A DNA stretch of 64,000 nt from Hericium rajendrae (lineage: Eukaryota; Basidiomycota; Agaricomycetes; Russulales; Hericiaceae). A model generated the notes under the pieces. It was not told the origin of the DNA and did not search any database. It saw only the letters and a list, made by a program, of their open reading frames with translations. The stretch covers positions 4,346,501 to 4,410,500 of the forward strand of contig CM065879.1 of NCBI GenBank assembly GCA_033439255.1, in the 5' to 3' direction. Of the stretch, positions 22,034 to 33,385 are shown piece after piece; position 1 is the first letter of the stretch, and the number at the start of each line of letters is the position of its first letter. The translations under genes were made by a program, and so were the position numbers.

Positions 22034-23905
22034 TCAGTTGTTCTTGAGATCCTTCTGCAACTCACGTAAGCGTTGCCGTTCCCGCTTTCGAACCATCTCC
22101 GTGTCCTTGCGTGCATATGCAAGAATTTTGTCTGTAGTCCCAACAGGTATTCCTGGACAAATGGTGATGATCCTTTCGGTCATGAGAGCTTCAATATCAA
22201 TAATGCGAATGTACTTGTGCTTCACAAAGTCAGGTGCGAACTGACTAAAATCATGACCATCTTGTCCTCGCTTTCCTAAATCGAGGTCTGCCAACTAGGA
22301 CGTGAGCAGAGGGAATAATGAAACATCTTCTGCATCCTCGATCGGATCTGAACTTGGCATGTCATTGATATGATGTTGGCCACGATGGTGTGATGGTGGA
22401 TGTGAAGGGTACCATTGAGGTGATGGAAGATAGGCTGGTGGAAAAGGTGATGGCATGTAGGGGTATATCTGACCTGGTGGCATCATAGGATAGCCTGCAG
22501 GATAAGGAAAAGGCAGAGCCTGAGGTTCAGTGGCTTTTGAGCCAGCCATTTTCGTCGGAGAGGCTGGTTTGTCATTATCGAGCACAAGCTTTGGAGGCAG
22601 ACTCGTCGTTGATGCATAGCCACTTTGCTGAAAGATGATCAGTTTGGTATCGAACGTAGTTCAGCTTTGATGAGACATACGCACCAAAAAGATTGCCCAT
22701 GAGTGGAGATCAGTCCTACTCAATTGAATATGACGATCGTGCAACTTGATGCATGCTCGACCCATATGCTCATCGCATTTGTTGTCACGCTCGAGCTGAG
22801 CGACCCACTGCGTTGTGCTCTTCTTGCTGTTTCGTGCCTTCTCGCTATCTGCATCACGATCACTGTCGACTTCAGAATCAGAATCTGATACAGCCTGTTG
22901 ATGGAATGCGGTCAGCGAACAGAAGACATCAGACTCGTTAGACGTGAGAACGTTCAAATGTATATACCTTGCACTTCTTTGCCTTTTTTACAACTTTCTT
23001 GTCCTTCCCTCCCGATGACTTTCCTCCCGGTTGGCTAAGGTCCTTCAGCTCAACAAAAAATTCCTTCTTCGAACAAGATGAACGTGCAGCACGAGGAGCT
23101 TTGTTGAAAAGCTCTCAAAGGTGGGAAGCTTTGGAGAGGTGAGAATAAGGGCTTGAGCATGCATCAATGCTGAATCAGTATGCAATGCTAACGTGCTTCA
23201 GCGAGACTGACATCAGGTTGGCCAGCTTCGTTACAAAAGATGTCCACGAGGTCTTTGACAAGATTGATACGGACTCGGTCGCACCGTTGAAAGGAACGGA
23301 GAACTTGACTTTGAAACCTAACAATTGCCGCCGGTGAGTGTCTCAGATTCCATGGCAAGGCTGTACTTACCTGCTTTGGATGGAGCCTCTTCGACAGCAC
23401 TGTCCTCATTGTCATCCTCCGAGTCCCCATTATCTTCCTCGGACTCCTCCTCAGAATCATTCTCACCCTCCTCATCCTCGCCCTCATCTTCTTCACTCTC
23501 CTCAGTGCACTTCCTCTTCTCTGCCTGTTGGCCTGGTTCACGGTCCTCACCCATGCCGCTGTTGTCCGACTGCATGCCACTCGGTACTGGTGGCTCCTTG
23601 CTCCTCAAGCCCATCAAACCAGCAACAGCAGATTGCACCAGCGAGTCGATCTCCTCAGCTGGTGCAGACTCATCGGGTTGTGCAGCAGGTGTGTGGTCGG
23701 AAAGGAAATGATCTTCAGGGGGGTCTGTGGGGGCTGTTGCTGCCATGCCTTTGCGTACCATCCGTGGTTTCGGCTTGCTCTTCGGTTGCTCAGAAGAGGC
23801 CTGCTCTGCAGCTTTAGTCTTCTTAGCAGAGGGTTTGTCCTTTGTACCTGATTTCTTCTTGGTCTTCTTGGCCTCCTTCCGTTGCTTTTTGCGGGTGACA
23901 GACAT
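22034..23905 (-). pseudogene. Second gene of the Tc1/mariner element, unknown function, decayed
   Basis: Exons 23905-23371, 23317-22968, 22894-22685 and 22627-22034 splice with clean GT...AG sites into one 563-codon frame. It is interrupted by three in-frame stops (two TGA in exon 2, one TAG in exon 4), each one C-to-T step from CGA or CAG. The protein would be: a Lys-rich N-terminus (TRKKQRKEAKKTKKKSGTK); a long acidic tract (EESEEDEGEDEEGEN); a small folded-looking domain with KVKFSVPFNGATESVSI; an acidic Ser/Asp stretch; a Pro/Tyr-rich linker (YPAGYPMMPPGQIYPYMPSP); and a C-terminal domain with IRIIDIEALMTERIITICPG and a basic helix. The middle domain resembles, from memory, fungal proteins of unknown function near transposons. 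Tc1/mariner elements normally encode only transposase. Confidence 0.75.
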
Positions 23906-23996
23906 GGTGGAGGAAGGATAGAGAACAAGTCCGGCCAAGGCCGACAAGTGTGTGCCTCATCGACCCTGTGCCGTGACTTGGGATTCCAATCTTATG

Positions 23997-24313
23997 CAAA
24001 ACTCGATGGATTCACTCCGTTTTTCTTGTCGCCTCGGCAGACTGAAAACGCTTCCTCGAATCCGTTGACCATTTGTCGATAGCTGTTGTAGTTCGCTCAG
24101 AATGATGCAAAGCATTTCGGAGGGGGTCCGCATTTTCGATATTTCGAAAAGCGGTTTTTTCACTCCGTTCTTTTCACTTGCCTCAAGAGCTTTCTGAAAC
24201 TGAAGAGATCATTGTATTTGAGTAAGAATTGAGCTAGCTACGATGCAAAACATTTTCGCTGCCTATCGCGTGCAAAACTCGTTGGTATCCAGAAAAGGAA
24301 GCCAGGCCAACAT
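23997..24313 (-). repeat. Right terminal inverted repeat of the Tc1/mariner element
   Basis: Reverse complement of 20139-20466 with scattered transitions and lacking an 11-bp insertion present in the left copy. Confidence 0.9.
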
Positions 24314-24779
24314 TATTACAAACAGCAATAATATATCTTATGCTTCCAGAGTGCGTCACAGCTGCCATGTTGATCTTGAGACCAATACTCCCTGTCCTCG
24401 TCTCTGGTAACTCTTTGGCAAAGCAATCAAGGCCAGAGGCACCATGGCAATCAGAGTCCCTCACTGGCTTCGTCTGATATCCTAGCATGAAGCCCAGCTG
24501 GCTATCTTAATATATAAAAAATGACAACTTTCCAGTCTATCAATAGTCTAACTTACCAAAAGTATCGCTCTACTGTGGCAGGGTATAAGATAAATGAGTT
24601 TTTAAACGTATAATAGGATCTGTGAGCTTTGTATGTAGAGACCAACGTGGCATCAAAGACAGACAAAAATATGTTGCATACAATGCCAAACACAGCATCT
24701 GATCAGTCAAGGACCACCCCGGCAGTCACTGGGCCAGAAGGACATGTGAAACGGGGAAAAATGGTGATTCTTCAATGCC
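24314..24779. other. Conserved spacer of duplicated block 1
   Basis: Matches the region 39425-39560 of block 2 in the same orientation, best around 'gcaatcaaggcca' (24422 and 39511) and its flanks. No gene can be defined in either copy, but the conservation shows the two blocks descend from one duplication. Confidence 0.55.
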
Positions 24780-26141
24780 AAGATTTGTGGTCAGAGGAAG
24801 GGTTGATAGAGATATTTTCCACAACTCGAAGACTGATCAATTTTCCCCATGCTCATTTGAAGCAGCTGAAGTAAGATGCTGAGTACAAGGATCGCAATAA
24901 GTGAGAAATTGATATTTACCTCCGTTGCACATGAAGGTAGGGGGGCAGACATCAGAAAGCATAGAGTGGACATGATTGAATCTGGAAACCTGAGTATTTG
25001 TTGCGTCCTAGATTTAAATGTGACAACGTGAGTATGAGATGGTAGGGTGGATGGATGGCAGTGGACCAGAATTGACGTACTAGGAAAGTATAGTGCTGGT
25101 CATCATGAACAATAGCCAAATCCACGGTGGAATTCTGAAGAAGAAATCATGGTCATCTCCAACTCTTTTGACGCCAGATAACTCCATTGCTCACGTCAAG
25201 GATATAATCGAGCATGGCCGATGTCATATCTGGCTGTAGGCAAAGCGACGTGAGATTGAGATTGACAAAACAGTCTGAATGGGAGCAGTGCATATCGTGG
25301 GAGTGTCTGTCAATGATTGTAATGCAATATTCCCCGAGCTAACTCTCAAATCTATGTTGTATGACTCCACGTTCAATGAATCTGTGGAAGAAAGAGCACC
25401 ATCCTGTCCACTGAGAGATCCAGATGTTGATGTTGATGCCCCTGTGCCAGTATTCTGATGATCTGCATCCAAATCGTCTTGGGGTTCAGCAGCATTCTTC
25501 AAGACTGTTGGTGGGAATGGTAAAGACAGGCATCTCTTCACGCGAAATCCACGGATAAAAATGCATTGATTCTTTTGATTCGGATCGATTTCCGACATTC
25601 TGGGGACTGAAACATGAATAAGAGGCCCATGATTACGGTGAACATGGCTCCTCTCCGTCCAGACTGCAGTCAATGTCACGGACCCTGAAACAACAGCTGT
25701 GTTTGGTCCGACAGTTAATCGTGCTTCAGTGCGATTCTCTGTAAATGCCCCAACAGCCCAGGAACTTGTGAGGTCGTGCCCAGTGACGAGAATGAGATCT
25801 TCCATGCGAAGTCCAAAATCCTTGCGCTTGCTCCATGCAGTCCATGAGTCACAGTTGTTGGTGATGTAGCATTGGAAGGCCTTTCTGTGATTGGTATCTT
25901 CGCATGACACATGATCAAATATTGCTAGAACAGCTCCTCGCTGTTGGGAACACGTCAACGACACCTCCCCATTGAGTGGGAGTGGAGTTCTGACAGGTGG
26001 GTTCAAGTGAGGGTCTGGGATTCATTGTTCAGATGGACTCACAAACTGCTAACATTCTCCCCTGCACTGACTGCAAAAACATCCTGAGTCGGATACAACC
26101 CCATCGGTAGGGTTCGTTTAAATGAAGTCTCTCCATCAAGA
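24780..26141 (-). pseudogene. NCDSW-family gene, copy A, C-terminal part
   Basis: Minus-strand exons homologous to gene B (40557-42470). The main exon (about 26003 to 25225) carries LNGEVSLTCSQQRGAV, NNCDSWTAWSKRKDFGLRME, DLILVTGHDLTSSWAVGAF, NHGPLIHVSVPR and NQCIFIRGFRVKRC. Smaller exons near 25216-25180, 25130-25080 and 25010-24920 match PDMTMAVLDYILD, SDVAVVHDSQLY and the following exon of B. The homology starts at 26138 (LDGETSFKRTLPMGLY) exactly where the N-terminal part at 36808 stops, so one gene was split by the insertion between them. The family recurs in Agaricomycetes, from memory, with unknown function; the region between NCDSW and RGFRAKR looks like a beta-rich globular domain. 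The acceptor before exon 6 (near 24866) is kept but the last exon is eroded. Confidence 0.75.
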
Positions 26142-26279
26142 CTAGGGAAGCGCCGACTGCATCGGCATAGACCTTGCTTGTCTTGACGAAAGCAAACTGT
26201 TACAAAGTGACTTACCTCTAGTCCGTGGCTGACCTCAGACAGAAGACAATTGTTCTGTCTATTGAGACTTCCCTCATGC

Positions 26280-26702
26280 TGTCACGGATTGCTCCATTTC
26301 TCTCCGCCTTCTTCTCTGCCATCAAGGCATCGTGTCGGTCATGTGCTCCAGCAGCCCCATCACATGTTCACTTCCTCACATGACCTGGGGCTATCCTTCA
26401 CCCATGCCCTTGTTCCCCTTTGGGACATCCTATTGTTCTCCCTCCCATTGTTCTCCTTTTGGCCACCATTGTTCTCACTCTATTGTTCGACCCGTTATGG
26501 TGTCCATTGTTCTTTTCCCATTGTCGTCCCAGTACTTATAGGCTCCCTGTCGCTCGTCTATTTCCCTAGATTGTCCATTTCATCTGTACCGTACTGTACC
26601 TCCAATACAGGTCACTGCGCTGCTAGTCGCTCTCTGCTCTCTCGCTCCCATCATCGCCGGTGACTTGGGTGGTTCTCTGCTGTCTACGACCGAGTCTTGA
26701 CA
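26280..26702 (+). repeat. 5' LTR of chromovirus copy 1
   Basis: 423 bp, TG...CA ends, nearly identical to 32958-33380 and 59405-59827. Contains CCATTGTTCT repeats and ACTTATAGG, a weak TATA-like site. Confidence 0.95.
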
Positions 26703-27259
26703 CCTGGACAATCTCTCATACACCCGCCTCACCTCCCTACTATCGCCCATCATACCTTTCTTCTTTGAACCCTTCACCGCCGACATCTTCACTGAATCTC
26801 GACATCCATTCCATCAACCTCATCTCCCCTTCCCCATCGCCAACACCATCGAGGGCAGTGCACTCATCCCTCTCCTCCGCTATTGTGCTGTGAAGCGTTG
26901 GGAAGCCGAAGGAGTTTGGTTTCGATTGAGGTCGTGGAAACCACGTGCAGGTGCTATCTCCATTGCCTTATACGTTCGAATTTGAGTTTCCTTTGACGTC
27001 GACTTGCAAGAATTCACGTTCGGTGCCTCGGACATCGCTTACCACTGTCGCCAACCCAATCGAGGATCCCCTGCAAGTATCCTGCCATCGACCTCGTTCC
27101 CCTTTTGCACACTAGGTCTCTTCACCCCTGAACCCTCGCCTGAGCCTGTGTGGGCCAGAGAATGCCTCGGCCACCGATTCCTCAGAACCCCATACTCGGA
27201 TCCCCTGTACCCTCGTGCTCTTGGTTGTTGCCCAGTCGCGGCTGACTTCCTCTAGACCT

Positions 27260-28931
27260 CACCATTGATCCCACCGACCCCCGTTTCCAGACCACTGAAC
27301 CATACCCACTTGGCATCTTTGCCTCGCTCGATGAATACTTCATCTACACCCTTTCCGGCATCGTTCGAGTAGACTTCGACACTCCGGACGAGGACAACGA
27401 CGGTCCTGCACAGTGGTACTTCGCTGATCGTGATGACCAGGAGGACCTCGAGCTTAATGACTTCAACGTCGCAGCTACAGAACACCGCCGTCAACACCCC
27501 GCTACCCCACCGCTTCCCACCGTTGCCCTTTCTAGCGCAGATTCTCCCCCTGCTCGTACCACACCACTTGTTGTTCCCCCAGGTATTACCTTCAACCCAG
27601 TAACCAACAACTACTACGCATACCACTCTGACACCAATCGGCTTGTAGTCGGTTGGCGACCCAGCCTCGTAGACGAAAGTGACCTGTGGTTTTGGCAGGC
27701 CAGTACCCTCTTCTTAACTGCTGCAGAACTTGCACTCTCTCAGGCAGTTATAGAGAATCTTGCTCAGCAACAAGCTACCCGCCTCGATACCCTTCGGGCC
27801 CCACTACCACCACCTGTTTCAACGCCTACCCCAGTACCAGTCCCCTCACCTGCTCCACCCGTTGCCGCTGTTGCATCGACATCCACCGTCAACATCAAAC
27901 CAATCATCGCCCCAGCCCCCCCTGCCCAACCGTCCATCGACATGTCCAACCCTGAGATCGGCATCAAACCTGCTCCCTTTGAGGGAGATCGTTCCAAGTC
28001 CAAGGAATTCCAGCTGCGTATTCACTTATTCCTTCGTGCCAACTCTGTCAGGTATAAAGAGGATACCGCCCAGATCTCCCTCTTTCTTGACCTCTGCCAG
28101 GGCCCCATTGCCGGCCAGTGGGCCACCCAGCGTGTCGAGGAGATCCTTGAGGACAATGATCTCGTGGCTGCAAACACATCTCCAGCTCACGTTCCCCGTT
28201 ACGCCAACCTCACCGCCCTTCGAACTTGCTTCAACTTGGACTTCTCCCCCCTTGACGACTCCAAGGATGCCTCCCATGCCATCCAGACCCTCCAGATGGG
28301 TACGCGCCCGGTAGTCGACTACATCACCGAGTTCGAGTCCTTCGCTCCTCGCACCGGCTACAATGATGTGGCCCTGATCGATTGGTTCCTGCATGGCCTC
28401 AACAGCGCCTTGCGGGATGATTGCCAGCGCAGCTACCCCACGCCCACCACCCTGGATGAGTGGAAGGTGAGGGCCCGTGACAGGAATGCTGCCTACCTCA
28501 TGCGTACCCAGTTCCAGAGTCCCCGCCCTACAACTGGGTGCACCCCGGTGAGCACTCGCTCCCCTCAGTCCACATCTACTGGCCGATCCCGCACAGTTGC
28601 TGCTACAGGTGCCCCACTGCCCAAACTCTCAGAGCCTGACCGTGAGCGTCTCAGGCATGAGGGTGGTTGCTTCCGCTGCTGCCAGAAGGGCCATGGCTTT
28701 CGTGACTGCCCCCTCAATGCCGACTCCAACCCTCGTGCCCCAATCCCTCGTGTCCGAGTGCTAGAAACTGGCTCTGCCCCGGGAGTAGCTCCAGAAGATG
28801 CAGCCACCGCCCTCGCTGTCCCCGCCATCAACAGGTCCATCGCCGACTTATCGTCGCAGTTGAAGGACTTGAGCGAGGAAGAGAGGGAAGAGGCAAAAGC
28901 TGCATTAAAGGATATGGTTGAGGGTTTTTAA
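27260..28931 (+). mobile_element. gag region of chromovirus copy 1
   Basis: Encodes a Gag-type protein: a Pro-rich linker, a capsid-like helical domain (KPAPFEGDRSKSKEFQLR, then FLDLCQGPIAGQWATQ) and a C-terminal zinc knuckle (GGCFRC..KGHGFRDC). A longer N-terminal extension with DEYFIYTLSGIVRVDFD is shared with copy 2. Confidence 0.85.
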
Positions 28932-28954
28932 AGCGCCCCCCAGTCACGTCGTCC

Positions 28955-31900
28955 GTGGGTGGCAAGAAACATTTCTTTGATCCGTCGAATCGCTTCTCTG
29001 TACTATCCGACCCCTGTGAGCAATCGTATCCATTGTCTTTGCGCATGTCCGCTATCACGCCCAACCGTCAGACACCGTCCATTACGCTCCAGGCCAAGAT
29101 TATCACTGCCCCGATCAAGAAACAAATCGACGCTGAGGCACTTCTCGATAGTGGTGCAGAAGGCATCATTATGCACCCCGAGTTTGCCAAGAAACACCAG
29201 TTCCCCCTCAAGAAACTCCCTAAACCCTTTCCCGTTTGCAACGTGGACAACTCCGAAAACATCATGGGCTGGGTTCGCTATTCAGTCAACCAGAACATCC
29301 GCATTTACGCCAAGGACTCGACGTCCTTCCATGAGGAGACAGCTGAGTTCTACCTCGTTGACATTGGCGACTATGACATCATCCTTGGGACCGATTGGTT
29401 ACAGGAGCACAACCCTGAAATTGATTGGGTCTCTTGTCGTGTCGACATGACTCGCTGCCCTCCCTCTTGCACTCTGAATAAACCCCCGGTCAAGAATCTG
29501 TCCACTCGCACTGAACGCCGCTAGTCAGCCCCTCATCCACCAGTCCTCAGTGCTGCTGCCGTGCTGCTCCCTCCACCTTGCCCCCCTCCATCGCTCCCAC
29601 TGCCCCCACCATTTGTTGCTGCTCCACTTCCCAAATACGTGATCCCTGCCCGCCGAGTCCAAGGTGTCCGCCTTCGCTGCATCCACCTGTCCAAAGTCCC
29701 TGCATGCCTATTCACCGAGGACGATGACCCCCGACCTAATGTCGATGATGACTGGGTTGAAGAGGGCCTTCGCCTAGCTGGTGTTCTCCCTGACTGGGAC
29801 ACACCACCCCCACCAGATGACGACCCCAACTACCAACACACCATCCGTATCCGTCGCTCTTTCACCAATGCTCAGAAACTGGCTGAGCGTGTGGCCACTC
29901 GTGTTGCAGAAAAGTCCTTTGCTGAGATGGTTCCCCCTCAGTATCAGGATTTCCAACCTGTCTTCGACGAGGAATCCTCCCATTGCCTCCTCGAACGTCG
30001 CCCTTGGGATCACACCATTGACCTGAAAGATGGTTTTGAACCCTGCTCCTGCAAGGTCTATCCCATGGCTCCTACTGAGCAGGAGGACCTCGATTCATTC
30101 CTTAATGACCAGGTCAAGAAAGGCTACATCCGTCCTTCCAAATCCCCTATGGCGAGTCCCTTCTTCTTTATCAAGAAGAAAGATGGAAAACTGCGCCCCA
30201 TCCAGGACTATCGCACCCTCAACAAAGGCACCATCAAGAATGAATATCCCTTGCCCCTCATCTCTGAACTCGTTGACAAGCTCAAGGGTGCCAAAGTCTT
30301 CTCCAAGATGGACGTTCGTTGGGGTTACAACAACGTTCGCATCAAGGAAGGCGACGAATGGAAAGCCGCCTTCAAAACCAACCGTGGTCTCTTTGAACCC
30401 CTGGTGATGTTTTTTGGTCTTACAAACTCCCCTGCCACGTTCCAAGGAATGATGAATGAACTTTTCAAGGATCTCATCGATACGGGCAAAGTTGTCATCT
30501 ACATGGACGATATCCTCATTTTCACCAAAACCCTCGAAGAACATCGCGACCTTGTGCACAAGGTCCTCCAATGCCTCCAAGACAATGACCTCTTCCTCAA
30601 ACCAGAGAAGTGCTCTTTCGAGCAGCCCTCAGTTGAGTTCCTCGGTCTCATCGTCTCCCATAACACGCTTGCCATGGACCCTGTCAAGGTTGCAGGCATT
30701 GCTGAATGGCCTGCCCCCCATAACGTCAAGGACGTCCAGTCCTTTGTTGGCTTTGGCAACTTCTATTGACGCTTTATCCAGGACTTCTCCAAAGTCGCTC
30801 ATCCCATGTTTGACCTTACCAAGAAAGACCATCCTTGGGCCTGGTCTGCTGAATGTCAACATGCCTTTGAGGCTCTTAAAGCTGCGTTCACCTCATCCCC
30901 AGTCCTTATCATGCCTGACCCATCCAAACCCTACCTGGTTGAGGTCAATGCCTCAGACTATGCCACAGGAGGTATCCTATCCCAGCGCGGGGAGGACGAG
31001 CAATGGCACCCTGTTGCTTACATCTCCAAGGCCTTCACCGCCCCTGAATGCAACTACGACATCTATGACAAGGAACTCCTGGCCATCATCCGTGCCCTCG
31101 AAGCCTGGTGCCACTACCTGGAAGGTTCTCCCCATACTGTGGAGATCTGGACCGACCATAAGAACCTGGAATACTTCAAGTCTGCCCAAAAGCTGAGTCA
31201 TCGTCAGGCTCGCTGGGCTCTCTTTCTCACTCGTTTCGACTTCACCCTGATCCACAAACCCGGTATTCATCACCGGCCAGACGCCATGTCAAGATGACCT
31301 GACCATAGAGAGGGGGTGGACGACGACAACTCCGATCGTGTCCTCCTCGACCCCAAGTACTTCCAGATCTGTGCTACACGTCCAGCTGCTGTCAAGTCCA
31401 TTGGCAATGCTGATCTTCGCCAACGCATTCGCAATGCCAAGACCAAGGACATTGAGGTTGTTCAAGCCCTTGATGTGATCCTGAACAATGGTCCTCACTC
31501 CCTCGTCAAGAACCTCCAAGAATGGAACTACGAGGATGGCCTCATCCTCTTTCGTGGCAAAGTCTACATCCCTGCTGACAAAGACCTTCGTCAGGACATC
31601 GTCAAGCTGCATCATGACACCCCCATGGCTGGTCACCCAGGATGCTACAAGACCTATGAGCTCCTCAGTCGCAACTACTGGTGGCCCGGTATGTCTGTCT
31701 TCGTTCGTGATTATGTTGATGGCTGTGCTACCTGCCAGGCCACCAAGGTTCAAAATCACTGCCCTCATGTTGAAACAATTCCCAATGCCATCCCTACCCA
31801 TCCCTTCCAAGACATTACCTCGGACTTCATCGTCAAACTCCCAGAATGCCAAGGCTATGACTCCATCAATGTGGTCGTTGACCGTTTTACAAAGCACGTC

Positions 31901-32950
31901 TCCTTCACTCCTTGTAAAGAGACCATTACCAGTGATGGCACAGTTGACATCCTTTTTGACAGGATTTATCGGAACTACGGCCTCTGGGAATGCCTCATCT
32001 CTGATCGTGGCCCACAGTATGCAGGCAAAGTCATGCGTGGCGTCTTTGACAAACTTGGTATCAAGTCCTCCCTCAGGACCGCCTATCATCCACAGACTGA
32101 CGGCGAGTCAGAACGTGTCAATCAAGAACTCGAGCAGTTCCTTCGTACCTTCTGCAACTACCGTCAGGATGATTGGGTCCAATGGCTCCCTTACGCTGAG
32201 TTCTCGCACAACCACCGTATCCACAGCGCCACTAACCGAGCTCCATTTGAAATGCTCCTCGGCTATATTCCCACTGCCATCCCCACTGTCAACCCCACAT
32301 TGTCTACACCCACCGTCGAGGATCGTTTCTGTCACCTCGAACAACTTCACACTGAGGTCCAGGCCAGCCTTCAAACAGCTGCTGATCTCATGAAGCGCAA
32401 CAACCAGGACCATATGCACGACACCATCCACTTCCAGGTTGGTGACAAGGTCTGGCTCGATGGCAAGAACATCAAAACCACACGACCCAAAGCTAAGCTT
32501 GCTGATCGATGCCTGGGACCTTTTGAAATCACTGACGTCCTGGGCCCAGTCTCTTATCGACTGAAGCTACCGCCCACCTGGCATATCCACCTGGTGTTCC
32601 ACACGTCCCTGTTGTCCCCTTACAAGGAAACCGATGCTCATGGTCCCAACTTCCCTGCACCACCACCTGACCTTGTGGAGGGCGAGGAAGAGTATGAAGT
32701 TGAGTCTGTCCTCGATGCTCGTCTCACCCGGAACAAACGCGGCATTGAGTATCTCGTCAAATGGGCAGGCTATCCTGATTCGGAAAATCAGTGGCTTTCA
32801 CGTACCTCCCTTTCCAATGCCCATGGTGCAATCACCGACTTCTACACCCGCCATCCGCATGCACTCAAGGCTCCCAATCTTCGTGGACTCATCTACCTCG
32901 ACCCCATCCATGCTCATCACGCACTCCAGGCGAAAGTGCATCTTAGAGAG
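28955..32950 (+). mobile_element. pol region of chromovirus copy 1
   Basis: Protease (LLDSGAEGIIM, about 29.1 kb); reverse transcriptase (FIKKKDGKLRP, VVIYMDDILIF, about 30.0-30.8 kb); RNase H (EVNASDYATGGILS, about 30.9-31.3 kb); integrase with HHCC zinc finger and DDE core (SDRGPQYAG, HPQTDGESERVNQELE, about 31.6-32.4 kb); chromodomain (YEVESVLDARLTRNKRGIEY...WAGYPDSENQW, about 32.7-32.9 kb). The chromodomain places it among the chromoviruses, which read histone marks when choosing target sites. Confidence 0.9.
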
Positions 32951-32957
32951 GGGGTGA

Positions 32958-33380
32958 TGTCACGGATCGCTCCATTTCTCTCCGCCTTCTTCTCTGCCAT
33001 CAAGGCATCGTGTCGGTCATGTGCTCCAGCAGCCCCATCACATGTTCACTTCCTCACATGACCTGGGGCTATCCTTCACCCATGCCCTTGTTCCCCTTTG
33101 GGACATCCTATTGTTCTCCCTCCCATTGTTCTCCTTTTGGCCACCATTGTTCTCACTCTATTGTTCGACCCGTTATGGTGTCCATTGTTCTTTTCCCATT
33201 GTCGTCCCAGTACTTATAGGCTCCCTGTCGCTCGTCTATTTCCCTAGATTGTCCATTTCGTCTGTACCATACTGTACCTCCAATACAGGTCACTGCGCTG
33301 CTAGTCGCTCTCTGCTCTCTCGCTCCCATCATTGCCGGTGACTTGGGTGGTTCTCTGCTGTCTACGACCGAGTCTTGACA
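32958..33380 (+). repeat. 3' LTR of chromovirus copy 1
   Basis: 423 bp, about 99% identical to the 5' LTR, followed by the target duplication catgc. Confidence 0.95.
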
Positions 33381-33385
33381 CATGC

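Larger units (their letters stand above)
20139..24313 (+). mobile_element. Tc1/mariner-type DNA transposon with long inverted ends and two genes
   Basis: 4,175 bp bounded by inverted repeats of about 320 bp (20139-20466 and 24313-23997) and flanked on both sides by TA (20137-20138, 24314-24315), the target typical of IS630-Tc1-mariner elements. It carries a transposase gene on the plus strand (20589-21802) and a second gene on the minus strand (23905-22034); their 3' ends converge. The ends are similar but not identical, with most differences being C/T or G/A and one 11-bp insertion in the left copy, so the insertion is not very recent. It interrupts the host gene ending at 20136. Confidence 0.9.
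26280..33380 (+). mobile_element. Ty3/Gypsy chromovirus LTR retrotransposon, copy 1 (full length)
   Basis: 7,101 bp with two 423-bp LTRs (TGTCACGG...GTCTTGACA) and a 5-bp target duplication, catgc, at 26275-26279 and 33381-33385. Parts in order: 5' LTR, gag with a CCHC knuckle, protease, reverse transcriptase, RNase H, integrase with a C-terminal chromodomain, a purine-rich tract (agagaggggg) and 3' LTR. The two LTRs differ at about four positions (about 1%), so insertion is recent, of the order of half a million years if a rate near 1e-8 per site per year applies. The coding region has a handful of breaks, so this copy is a dead or near-dead fossil. It sits inside H1, hence it is younger than H1. 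Confidence 0.95.

Noticed and set aside
26332-26893. Small frames within the LTRs and leader, repeated at 33.0 and 59.5 kb
   Set aside because: They are LTR sequence, conserved because the LTRs are copies.
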